The notes under the pieces: generated by a model
What the model saw: only the letters and a program-made list of their open reading frames with translations
Told to the model about the DNA's origin: nothing
Database searches by the model: none
Part shown: positions 26,577 to 34,638 of the stretch, piece by piece
Layout of the letters: the number at the start of each line of letters is the position of its first letter
Position numbering within the stretch: position 1 is the stretch's first letter
Program-made: the position numbers and the translations under genes
NCBI GenBank assembly: GCA_947499635.1
Contig: CANMPD010000021.1
Span: forward strand, 1 to 44,595
Length of the DNA stretch: 44,595 nucleotides
Reading direction: 5' to 3'
Origin: an uncultured Paracoccaceae bacterium
Lineage (GTDB): Bacteria > Pseudomonadota > Alphaproteobacteria > Rhodobacterales > Rhodobacteraceae

Positions 26577-27572
26577 ATGTCTTGGAAGACTACTCTGAGC
26601 ACCGCAACCGCATCTCTCGCTCTGCTTGCAGGGTCATCTGCATTTGCGATGGATGAAATCACTGTCGGTTATTTCCTAGAATGGCCAATGCCGTTCCAAT
26701 ACGGTAAAGCCACAGGCGCTTACGAAGATGCGCTGGGCGTTAAAGTGAACTGGGTATCTTTCGACGCTGGCACGGCAATGTCTGCGGCAATGGCGTCTGG
26801 TGACGTACAGATTTCTGTCAGCCAAGGCGTTCCGCCATTTGTTGTTGCTGCATCTGCGGGCCAGGATCTTTTGGCTGTTGATGTCGCTGTGAGCTATTCG
26901 GAAAATGACAACTGCGTTGTTGCAAGTGCCTTGGAAATTGACAAAGAAACCGCAGCTGATCTGGCTGGCAAGCAGGTTGCAGTTCCAATCGGAACAGCAG
27001 CACATTATGGCTTCTTGTCACAAATGGCACATTTCGGCGTTGATGTAAGCTCAATGCAAGTTGTCGATATGGCACCGGCAGAAGGCGCTGTTGCGCTGTC
27101 TCAGGGTGACGTTGATATGGCATGTGGATGGGGTGGTGCGCTGAACCGCATGAAAGAACACGGTAATATCCTACTGACCGGCGCAGAAAAAGAAGAACTG
27201 GGTATCCTCGTTTTTGACGTAACCTCGGTTCCGGCGGAATTTGCTGCTGAAGAAAGCGAACTGTTGTCTGGCTTCTTAAAGGTTACAGCCGAGATGAACG
27301 CGAAATGGAATTCAGGCGACTACACCGATGAAATGCTGCCTGTGATTGCTAAAGATGCGGGTATGGATCAGGATGCAGCGGCTGCGTCCTTGGCAACCTT
27401 CTCCTTCCCATCTGTTGACGAGCAACTCAGCGACAAATGGTTGGGTGGCGCGGCGCCAACATTTATGGGAGGCGTTGCAGAGGTGTTCAAAGGTGCCGGT
27501 TCTATTCCTGCAGCCTTGGCCAGCTACGAGGCAACTGTAGACACATCCTTCCTGAGTGAAGCGAAAAACTAA
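26577..27572 (+). CDS. tauA: Taurine-type ABC transporter substrate-binding protein
   Basis: A 331-residue periplasmic protein. The signal peptide is MSWKTTLSTATASLALLAGSSAFA, and the mature protein begins MDEITVGYFLEWPMPFQYGKATGAY. GTAMSAAMASGDVQISVSQGVPPFVVAASAG and QVAVPIGTAAHYGFL match TauA-type sulfonate/taurine binding proteins. The ATG at 26577 is supported by ggagga upstream; the frame extends further but only before the signal peptide. The taurine substrate is likely but unproven, since no tauXY, tpa or xsc genes are nearby. Confidence 0.82.
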   Translation: MSWKTTLSTATASLALLAGSSAFAMDEITVGYFLEWPMPFQYGKATGAYEDALGVKVNWVSFDAGTAMSAAMASGDVQISVSQGVPPFVVAASAGQDLLAVDVAVSYSENDNCVVASALEIDKETAADLAGKQVAVPIGTAAHYGFLSQMAHFGVDVSSMQVVDMAPAEGAVALSQGDVDMACGWGGALNRMKEHGNILLTGAEKEELGILVFDVTSVPAEFAAEESELLSGFLKVTAEMNAKWNSGDYTDEMLPVIAKDAGMDQDAAAASLATFSFPSVDEQLSDKWLGGAAPTFMGGVAEVFKGAGSIPAALASYEATVDTSFLSEAKN

Positions 27573-27593
27573 ACGACCCACTCTTTCGTTTTG

Positions 27594-27629
27594 CGGGCGG
27601 CGCCGACATTGGTGACCGCCCGTGTTTTT
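27594..27629 (+). terminator. Hairpin with T tract between tauA and tauB (probable partial terminator)
   Basis: The stem cgggcgg/ccgcccg extends by an inner cgcc/ggtg pairing and is followed by tgttttt. Its place after the binding-protein gene and before the ATPase gene suggests partial termination or mRNA stabilisation, giving more binding protein than permease. Confidence 0.75.
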
Positions 27630-27656
27630 GGTACATAAACGCGTAAAGGGGGGCTG

Positions 27657-28463
27657 ATGTCAGGCCTTTCAATAGATAAGCTGTCTATGCGGTTCGACCT
27701 TCCCAACGGATCCCATGTTCAGGCACTCAAAGACGTTTCACTTGATCTCAAACCAGGCGAGTTGATGAGCGTTCTTGGTCCATCGGGTTGCGGAAAATCC
27801 ACTTTGTTGAACATTGTCGCAGGGTTTCTCGCGCCGACGGGTGGGGTTGTGTCCATGAATGGTCATACGGTCACTGGGCCTGATGCTGAACGTGGTATGG
27901 TCTTTCAAAAAGGCGCCCTTTTTGAATGGATGAACGTGCGCGACAATGTCGAATTTGGCCCGCGTATGAAGGGGATGCCAACAAAAGAACGTGCCGAGAT
28001 TTCGGATCATCTTCTTGAAGTTGTTGGACTTCAGGACTTTAAGGAAAAGGCTGTATATGAGCTGTCTGGCGGTATGCAGCAACGTGTTGCCTTGGCCCGC
28101 TGCTTGGCCAACGACCCTGACGTTATTTTGATGGATGAACCTTTAGGTGCGCTTGACGCGCTGACCCGCGAGAAAATGCAGGGTCTGGTTTTAAAGCTGT
28201 GGAAAGAGACCGGTAAAACGGTGATCCTGATCACCCACTCGGTCGAAGAGGCGCTGCTGTTGGGCGAGCGGCTGTTGATTATGGCACCTCGTCCGGGCCG
28301 TATCCACAAAGAATACAAACTGCCTTTTGCGGAAATGGGCGTGAATATGGATCTACGCGACGTAAAGAAAAGCGCAGGTTTTGGGGAAACACGTGATGAA
28401 ATTCTCTCGATGATCTGGGAGATGGAAGAGGAAATTATGGGCCAATCAGAGGGTGGAAAATGA
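27657..28463 (+). CDS. tauB: Taurine-type ABC transporter ATPase
   Basis: A 268-residue ABC ATPase with Walker A GPSGCGKST, Q-loop in MVFQKGALFEWMNV, signature LSGGMQQR, Walker B VILMDEP and the switch His in ILITHSVEEA. It matches TauB/SsuB-type import ATPases. It overlaps the permease by four bases (ATGA) and follows the terminator-like hairpin. Confidence 0.85.
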   Translation: MSGLSIDKLSMRFDLPNGSHVQALKDVSLDLKPGELMSVLGPSGCGKSTLLNIVAGFLAPTGGVVSMNGHTVTGPDAERGMVFQKGALFEWMNVRDNVEFGPRMKGMPTKERAEISDHLLEVVGLQDFKEKAVYELSGGMQQRVALARCLANDPDVILMDEPLGALDALTREKMQGLVLKLWKETGKTVILITHSVEEALLLGERLLIMAPRPGRIHKEYKLPFAEMGVNMDLRDVKKSAGFGETRDEILSMIWEMEEEIMGQSEGGK

Positions 28464-29722
28464 CCGGTTTACTGATCCTTCTCGCCTATATCGGCTTCTT
28501 TGTTGGGGCTTACTACGTCGTGAACTTTATCCAAACGCGTGGTCAGACAGGGGTGAATTACACGTCACTCAAGACTGTGACATTTGGGGATGAAAGTGCA
28601 ATTACGCCAAATCGCGCGGCGTCCGTCATCTCAATCATGGTGATTTTCCTGATCTGGGGGGCCTTTACCGGGTCCAAATTCTCTCCGGTTCACGTTCCGG
28701 GGCCGTTTTCAGGGGAAACATCGTTCGAATATACCGCCACCAACGAGGCAGGTGCCAGCGAAACTGCGACGGTCTATGTGAACGTACATGACGCTGGCGA
28801 AGAGGTTTCTCCTGCGGAGGTTGAAACACTCTCAGGCTTCGCGCAACACGATACGGCTGACGTGGTTGTGTGGCGTTCGATTTTAATTAAAGCCGCGGCC
28901 AATGATGGCGAAGGTGCACGTGTCACTCAGGTGAATGGTCAGGCTATCGCGCCTGGTGAAACCGTTCAGGTCGCGGATGGCGAGGTGACAATGTCGCGCC
29001 GCGGGTCTTTGAATTTTGCGCCGTCCAAGGGCTATCAGATGGAGACTATCTGGCTTCCATCTCCCGAAGCCGTCGTGGTTCGTTTTGTGGAAATTGCGAC
29101 ATCTGGATATCAGAATTTCACGCTCTGGGATCATTTGGGTGCGTCTTTGTTCCGCGTTCTTGCAGGGTTTGTGCTAGGGTCCCTTGTCGGTATTCCTTTG
29201 GGCTATGCGATGGGGCTCAGCTCATGGGTGCGTGGCTGGTTTGATCCGATTGTTGAATTCATGCGTCCGGTTCCTCCGCTGGCGCTGATCCCGCTGGTCA
29301 TTATCTGGTTCGGTATCTGGGAAACGGGTAAGATCGTTCTGCTGTTCCTTGCGGCGCTTTGGGTGATGACGATTGCAGCCCGCGCTGGTGTCTCTGGTGT
29401 CAATATCACCAAAGTCCATGCAGCTTATTCATTGGGCGCGTCCAAAGCACAAATTTTGCGTCACGTGATTGTACCAAACTCGCTGCCCGAAATCTTTACG
29501 GGTGCGCGCGTTGCCATGGGCGTTTGCTGGGGGACTGTTGTTGCGGCAGAGCTGGTTGCGGCGCAGAAAGGGGCAGGGATGATGATTATCGCGGCTTCCA
29601 AGTTCCAGCTGACGGACATCGTGATTATGGGGATTATTTTGATCGGCGTTATCGGATACGGGATCGACATCCTGATGCGTCAGGCTGAAAAAATTCTGGT
29701 TCCCTGGAAGGGGCGCTCTTAA
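28460..29722 (+). CDS. tauC: Taurine-type ABC permease with large periplasmic Ig/cadherin-like insertion
   Basis: A 420-residue protein, far longer than usual TauC (about 270). Residues ~3-22 and ~53-70 are transmembrane helices. Residues ~72-200 form a soluble insertion, and residues ~225-415 are a normal TauC core with the EAA loop AAYSLGASKAQILRHVIVPNSLPEIF. In the insertion, GPFSGETSFEYTATNEAGAS-ETATVYVNV resembles the end of a VCBS/cadherin-like repeat. VTQVNGQAIAPGETVQVADG and SLNFAPSKGYQ resemble the start of one, so the order is swapped. No frameshift is visible and the gene is coupled to tauB. Confidence 0.85.
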   Translation: MTGLLILLAYIGFFVGAYYVVNFIQTRGQTGVNYTSLKTVTFGDESAITPNRAASVISIMVIFLIWGAFTGSKFSPVHVPGPFSGETSFEYTATNEAGASETATVYVNVHDAGEEVSPAEVETLSGFAQHDTADVVVWRSILIKAAANDGEGARVTQVNGQAIAPGETVQVADGEVTMSRRGSLNFAPSKGYQMETIWLPSPEAVVVRFVEIATSGYQNFTLWDHLGASLFRVLAGFVLGSLVGIPLGYAMGLSSWVRGWFDPIVEFMRPVPPLALIPLVIIWFGIWETGKIVLLFLAALWVMTIAARAGVSGVNITKVHAAYSLGASKAQILRHVIVPNSLPEIFTGARVAMGVCWGTVVAAELVAAQKGAGMMIIAASKFQLTDIVIMGIILIGVIGYGIDILMRQAEKILVPWKGRS

Positions 29723-29747
29723 TCGACGTCTCGTGATTATAAGTTCA

Positions 29748-29794
29748 AAAGCCCCGACGGATCGCCAAACAGATCCACTATGTCGGGGCTTTAC
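29748..29794. terminator. Strong terminator after the tau-like operon
   Basis: A perfect 11-bp stem aaagccccgac / gtcggggcttt encloses an inner ggatc/gatcc stem. It lies between the permease and the convergent TerB-like gene and can act in both directions. Confidence 0.85.
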
Positions 29795-29871
29795 TCTTTG
29801 ATCTAAACGCATGCCAGAGCAGGTCGTCGCAACGCAGGCAATGGCCTTTTGCGCGGCGCAAAAGCTACGGA

Positions 29872-30294
29872 TCAGGTCATATGCCGCGCCCGCGCGCCGC
29901 GCTCGATTGCGGCAGCATGCAGGCGGTCAATATTTAATTCGTATCGGATCTCTTCCAGCAAGCGCAGCTCGGTTTCGGCCAATGTGCCATCGGCTGCGGC
30001 AACATCACAGGCCAGCGCATAGGCGGTTTCAAATAAACGCTCAGGCAGGGTGTCGCGGATCAATCCAAACAAGGCATCCAATCCGTCTTCTTGCTCAAAC
30101 AGATCGTATACGGTCTGACTGACTGCATTGGTCCGGTCGGCATCATATTGGGCAAAAACTGGCAGCATATTGACCGAGTTCTGAATCTTGATGAGTTCCG
30201 CCGTGCGAATGTTCTCATCAGAGGCAGAAATGGCGACCATCAATGCAACAAGGCAATCCTGTGGCGTTAACAAATGTGGCGTTTGCTCGGACAT
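29872..30294 (-). CDS. TerB-like helical protein
   Basis: A 140-residue all-helical protein. QDCLVALMVAISASDENIRTAELIKIQNSVN and ALACDVAAADGTLAETELRLLEEIRYELN show the pair of DxxxxxxE-type helical hairpins typical of the TerB/TellB fold (acidic, likely metal-binding). I chose the second ATG (30294) because agga lies about nine bases upstream; the first ATG (30303) has none at proper spacing. No other tellurite-resistance genes are nearby, so a tellurite role is unsupported. Confidence 0.75.
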   Translation of the reverse strand: MSEQTPHLLTPQDCLVALMVAISASDENIRTAELIKIQNSVNMLPVFAQYDADRTNAVSQTVYDLFEQEDGLDALFGLIRDTLPERLFETAYALACDVAAADGTLAETELRLLEEIRYELNIDRLHAAAIERGARARHMT

Positions 30295-30539
30295 ATGTAT
30301 CATTCCTCGTTGTTCCTGTAAAATATAAGCCCGACATGCCGGAACTACAATGATCCTTAGGAGTGATGCGCGTTAACGACGATTTGATGTTTGATGCTAA
30401 AAAGTTGATCTATTTCTTGCAATGTATTGAAAGACTTATGTAGGGTCATGTTTGTTAGAATATGTTTGCGCGCTTTATGTTTAAGCGATGTCACGGTTAG
30501 CTCGTTTTTCCTTTTTGCCGGATCTGAGGTTCTTACCAC

Positions 30540-31466
30540 ATGGCCATCACCTATCTTGTCACCCATTCAGGTGGTTTTCACGCCGACGAACTTTTGTCTT
30601 CGGTTGTGCTAAAACGCCTATTCCCAACTGCGGAAATTGTGCGCACGCGGGATACGCAATGGATCACGCCAGGCCCGGGAAAAATCATCTATGACGTGGG
30701 GCGTGAATATGACCCTGACCAACAGATTTTTGATCATCACCAACGTCCTAACCCGCTGCGCGACAGTGAAGATCCTTACAGCTCTTTTGGGTTGGTCTGG
30801 CGACATTTCGGTGTGCAATACCTGCGCAGCTTTGATATCCCCGAGACGGATATTGCCGATATTTTTGAAAGCATCGACAGTACAATTGTGTTGCCTATCG
30901 ATCTGATGGACAACGGCGCCTATTCGCCAGGTGTGGCTGAACCTTTGATCTCCGTATTAACTTTGCCGGCCATGATCGAAAGCCTAAAACCAGTTTTTGA
31001 TGATCTGTCAGAGGGTGCAGAAGATCGCTGTTTCCTCGAAGCTCTCGACATCGTGCGTGCCTTACTCGAAGCGATTGTCCGCCGCAAAGCTGCGCGCCGT
31101 CGTGCAGATTCAGTTGTGATGACCGCAATTGCCGCTGCGGGGGCTTCGCAGATTTTAGAATTGCCCATGGGGATGCCATTTCGGGCTGCTGTTAAGGCAG
31201 CCAACGCGGATCATCTGTTGTTTGTGATCAGCCCGCGTGAACCAGATTGGGTCATGACCTGTATTCGCCTTGGCGACGACGGTTTTGAAAACCGCGCAGA
31301 TTTGCCGATGGCTTGGGCTGGGCTCACGGACGACGCGCTTGAGGCCGCATCTGGTGTGACTGGTGCCAAGTTCTGCCATAACGGCCGTTTTATAGCTGTG
31401 GCAAACAGCCGTGAGGCTATTTTGAAAATGGCGGAATTGGCTGTGCAAGAGGCCCACAAAGGTTAG
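30540..31466 (+). CDS. MYG1/UPF0160 family metal-dependent nuclease-like protein
   Basis: A 308-residue protein with the family motifs THSGGFHADELLSSVVLKRLF at the N-terminus, YDVGREYDPDQQIFDHHQ near residue 60, and a mid-protein LDIVRALLEAIVRRKAARRR helix. The DHH-like histidine/aspartate motifs point to a metal-dependent phosphoesterase. The eukaryotic member MYG1 is a 3'-5' RNA exonuclease. gagg precedes the ATG by about nine bases. Its bacterial role is not known. Confidence 0.88.
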   Translation: MAITYLVTHSGGFHADELLSSVVLKRLFPTAEIVRTRDTQWITPGPGKIIYDVGREYDPDQQIFDHHQRPNPLRDSEDPYSSFGLVWRHFGVQYLRSFDIPETDIADIFESIDSTIVLPIDLMDNGAYSPGVAEPLISVLTLPAMIESLKPVFDDLSEGAEDRCFLEALDIVRALLEAIVRRKAARRRADSVVMTAIAAAGASQILELPMGMPFRAAVKAANADHLLFVISPREPDWVMTCIRLGDDGFENRADLPMAWAGLTDDALEAASGVTGAKFCHNGRFIAVANSREAILKMAELAVQEAHKG

Positions 31467-31587
31467 CCGCGTACTCCAGCTGGCGAAACCTCTTTGTCAG
31501 CTGCACTGTGGTCTGTTTGAGTGGAAAATCCGCAATATCCGCGTTGACAACATCCGATGAATTGACCCATACAAACACTTAATGAGT

Positions 31588-31665
31588 GGGCCGTTAGCTC
31601 AGCTGGATTAGAGCAGGGAACTTCTAATTCTCAGGTCGGGGGTTCGAGTCCTCCACGGCTCGCCA
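31588..31665 (+). tRNA. tRNA-Arg (TCT)
   Basis: The acceptor stem gggccgt/acggctc, D arm (tagctcagctggattagagca), anticodon arm gggaa-cttctaa-ttctc (anticodon TCT), T arm (ggggg-ttcgagt-cctcc) and encoded CCA are all present. It decodes AGA. The following few kilobases look island-like, but no second copy of its 3' end was found. Confidence 0.92.
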
Positions 31666-31801
31666 TTATTCATGAATTATTGTTCTTATAGCATATGAGT
31701 GCCCATTTTGGGCATAAGCGTTCCAAGTCGCTGTCAAGGTATTTCTTTAGGCTGGGCCTGCGTCGCGTGGAAAAACGGAAGCGCCCAGTGGGTGTGTTGC
31801 G

Positions 31802-32254
31802 CTAATTGTTTGTATTCAGATGCTTTTCGGAAACTGCCTGAACAGCGTCCTCGCGCAAATATATACCGCCATAGTCCCGGCCGCTCTGTGTGAAGGGATG
31901 AATGCCGGCGACCTTCAACGCGTGGCGAACTGTGTGTTGGTGCAGTCCAATTTCCGCAGATAGCATCGTGATCGTCGTGAAGCGCGCCTCAAACGCATCA
32001 ATGTCCTCATCCGTCATAATATAGGTGAGCTGGTTGGTGTTGGGGGGCTCGACCAGTGTGACGGTGCTATGCCCGTCCTGAACAAAGGCGAGAAAGGCCC
32101 CTTTTCGGCGCAGTCCGATGCTGCGGGCGTAGGCGACTGCGGTGAGGCACTCAAAGGCGACTGTTTTGGGACGATCGGCGCTCAGCTCGACCACCTTAGA
32201 CTTTGGCACCCTGAGCGAGCGGTAGCCTCTCAACAATTTCCGGAGAATAAACAA
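31802..32254 (-). pseudogene. Hypothetical protein, C-terminal fragment with HTH-like segment
   Basis: A 150-codon frame from a TTG with a stop codon just before it and no ribosome site. It reads VPKSKVVELSADRPKT, TYIMTDEDIDAFEARFTTITMLSAEIGLHQHTVRHALKVAGI, then GGIYLREDAVQ. The TMLSAEIGLHQHTVRHALKVAGI stretch resembles a helix-turn-helix followed by a binding segment, as in C-terminal parts of mobile-element or TniQ-like DNA-binding proteins. It is probably a truncated gene. I do not recognise the family. Confidence 0.4.
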
Positions 32255-32595
32255 GCCCTATCGATATCTTGAGTATCCTCAGGTTTCAACACCAAGGGCG
32301 GGAAGCAGAAGTTCGCGGCGGGTGCGAACCCAGAGCTTCGCCCATGGCCAAAGCGGCCATTCAAACCCTATCAGAGCTGAACTCGTTTGGTGCGCTGGAT
32401 GCCAAAGCCAGCAATGCGCAGGTTGCTACATTTGCAAAGTCTAGGGATCTGCCACTCGGGCGGCGGTCCAATGCTGCACGAGCAATGGAAAGAACAGACC
32501 TTCGCCGCATGTGCAGCCGTCAAACATCATTTTACGGTAGAGATGCGGGCTTAGCTGCCCGTTCGCTGCGGCTGCGCAAATGCCAGCATTCACAG
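32255..32595. other. Gene-free stretch
   Basis: Reading frames here have poor codon quality and no domain. The sequence resembles the scrambled intergenic filler often seen in Roseobacter genomes. I see no gene, RNA or terminator. Confidence 0.5.
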
Positions 32596-33942
32596 TCATA
32601 TGGCTTCTGGCAACTCGTCTGATGGGCGTGCCATGTCCTTCAAGGCTTCTTTACGGCGTGACAGCGTTTCATGCCATTCTTGCGCTTCACGGTCCGAGAA
32701 GAAGCTGGCGGACGGTTCAAGACGTTTTACAGCTTCCTCGACTTCTTCCAAATCGACGCGAAAGAATTCTTTGCGCAAGTTGGAAGCGTTCACACGTCGG
32801 TCTGCGAACTCTTTGTGAAGGGCACTTTCTAAAGCAGGAGCTTCGTCTGAATAAATCATGGCATGGGTGTCGAAACCGAACGGGACGCTAGCGTCACCAA
32901 GCTCCTTTACCCGGTCGTCAGGTTCGAGCCGACGCGTTAAGCCGATCTTGACCACGTCCTCTCCAAACGAACCGATATTCGAGATAATATAAACATAGCC
33001 AGATTTCGTCATCTCAGCCATTGCACGGGCACGTTCGCTTGTAGCGTGGGCTTCGGCCAAAGCGGTTTCCAGCTCCGCGATGCGGCCCTCATCCACGCCC
33101 GCCTCTGAACGCGCTTTGTCCAAGAGCTTCTGGTAACGTTCCTCCTCGCGCTCTGCCGCTTTTGCTTCGGCCAACAGCTTCTTCTCTTCGCGCTCTGCGC
33201 GGGCCAGCTCTGCGCGCTCTTCCCTGTCGATCTTTAAGCGCTCGCGATACTCGTGGGTCGCATGCAATTCATCCAGCTTGAGGCTGACATATTGCTCGCT
33301 GATGCACAGGTTCATGGATTCATTGGCCTTGTCGATCTGCTTAGCCGCGTTGAGAACGCGTTTCTCCATCGCGTTGACGTTGTTCCATCGCGTGTTTGCG
33401 ATGGCGGCTTCGCTTTCGTTGTTGAAGGCGCGCATGGTCAGCCGAATTTGTCGGTTAACAAGCGTTCGACCCTTCGCAACACTTCCGTCAACGGTGATGT
33501 TATCCGGATGTTCGGTCGCAGACTTGTCGGATACCATCGATTTTTGGAGATCACGAATGCGCTTGATCTCTTTTTTGAATTCGTCTGCGTCGGTGAACTC
33601 GAAATGGGGTTCATAGACTCCCAACTCCGCGAACGAGAGCTTTTCGTCATAAATTGCGACTTCTTGCTCTAGCTTCTTCAGCGTGGCGTGCTTCTCGGAA
33701 TAGGAACTCCGCGTCTCTTCGATTTTCTTCTGTATCTCTGTCGCTGTGTCCCTAAGCGTGGAGACCTCGTCCTCAATTGATGTGACGGGCGCAAATTTTT
33801 TCTTGAGTGCCTCCCTGCTCGCTTCCGCTTCGACAATCCGCTTTTTGGCGCGGTTCCATGCGCTGCGAGCGCGAAGCCAGAGGGTCAAAAGAAGGATGGG
33901 CAAAAGCAACCAGACGATTGCGAAAATCGAAAAGGGATCCAA
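32596..33942 (-). CDS. Membrane-anchored DUF4041 / T5orf172-type GIY-YIG protein
   Basis: A 448-residue protein. Residues ~6-24 form one transmembrane helix (IFAIVWLLLPILLLTLWL). A coiled coil follows (30-95), then a DUF4041-like region (VYEPHFEFTDADEFKKEI, SATEHPDNITVDGSVAKGRT) and a second, highly charged coiled coil (~215-310). Near 315-415 is a GIY-YIG-related T5orf172 domain (SGYVYIISN, DVVKIGLTRRLEPDDRVKELG, DAPALESALHKEFADRRVN, RKEFFRV). The start is a TTG with aaagg upstream. Family members occur in phages and islands. A nuclease or DNA-binding role is inferred; a defence role is unproven. Confidence 0.8.
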   Translation of the reverse strand: MDPFSIFAIVWLLLPILLLTLWLRARSAWNRAKKRIVEAEASREALKKKFAPVTSIEDEVSTLRDTATEIQKKIEETRSSYSEKHATLKKLEQEVAIYDEKLSFAELGVYEPHFEFTDADEFKKEIKRIRDLQKSMVSDKSATEHPDNITVDGSVAKGRTLVNRQIRLTMRAFNNESEAAIANTRWNNVNAMEKRVLNAAKQIDKANESMNLCISEQYVSLKLDELHATHEYRERLKIDREERAELARAEREEKKLLAEAKAAEREEERYQKLLDKARSEAGVDEGRIAELETALAEAHATSERARAMAEMTKSGYVYIISNIGSFGEDVVKIGLTRRLEPDDRVKELGDASVPFGFDTHAMIYSDEAPALESALHKEFADRRVNASNLRKEFFRVDLEEVEEAVKRLEPSASFFSDREAQEWHETLSRRKEALKDMARPSDELPEAI

Positions 33943-34638
33943 TATTTGCAGCCTTTCAAATTTTTGTTTTCAACTTGGCTGATGCATCTAAGGCGATCAA
34001 GGAAAAGGTTTGCAGACATTCGTTGTATCATGCAGCATCTGTCAAAAAGGGCTCAGACCGGACTTGCGGCGGTGCAGCAGCAGGATCGCAGCGAAATTTG
34101 CCGCTCTTGCTCGTGCTCTATGACCGGTCTCAGCCCAAAGCCGACATGGTTGTTTTGCATGAAGGGTGGAAAGTGGAACTTCGCCGCGTCGGCAAACTGC
34201 CCTACACGCATTGGCGAAAGCTGACATTGGCGATCTGACCAAATTCACATACACAGGCGTAGAGCCACATCTAAACTGATCTGTGGGTTACCAATCCAAT
34301 TTTGGATCAGAAGGCACATACCACAGGTCTCGAATTTCAGTGTCACTACTATTTGGGGTCGGAGTAGCATCACGTACCCGGAACGTCATTGGAATGTTAA
34401 CAGCGTTGCCAAAAATCAGGGCGTGCTGCTTTGGCAAGGATGGAAGCCTCCTGAGGACTGTATCAGATATGAAGGGCGTCAGCCAATGGCCCGATGTTGC
34501 CCGGGACTGGGACGTCCCCAAAGCGCAACGCGATGAGATTGCGCCCGACTAAAAGAGGCCCGGCTATGGCCATAAGGACCTGGTGATCGATTTGATGCTA
34601 CTAAACGGGTTGAATTTCCAGAGACAGATGATTGTAGT
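33943..34638. other. Gene-free stretch of about 700 bases
   Basis: No frame here has a domain, good start context or gene-like codon use. The segment 34020-34210 looks like degraded repetitive intergenic sequence. The frame at 34283-34552 is not convincing. The promoter of the LuxR-type gene should lie at the right end. Confidence 0.5.

Noticed and set aside
32269-32622. 117-residue rightward frame after the hypothetical fragment
   Set aside because: No domain, no ribosome site, and an amino-acid pattern typical of scrambled intergenic repeats.
34042-34254. 70-residue leftward frame with an HRRKSGLSPF ending
   Set aside because: Similar frames recur in intergenic parts of Roseobacter genomes; it is likely repeated non-coding sequence rather than a gene.
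34283-34552. 89-residue rightward frame before the LuxR-type gene
   Set aside because: No recognisable motif and no good start; the flanks look like filler.
31662-34600. A second copy of the tRNA-Arg 3' end as island boundary
   Set aside because: I searched by eye for ggctcgcca and flanks and found no convincing repeat within the window.
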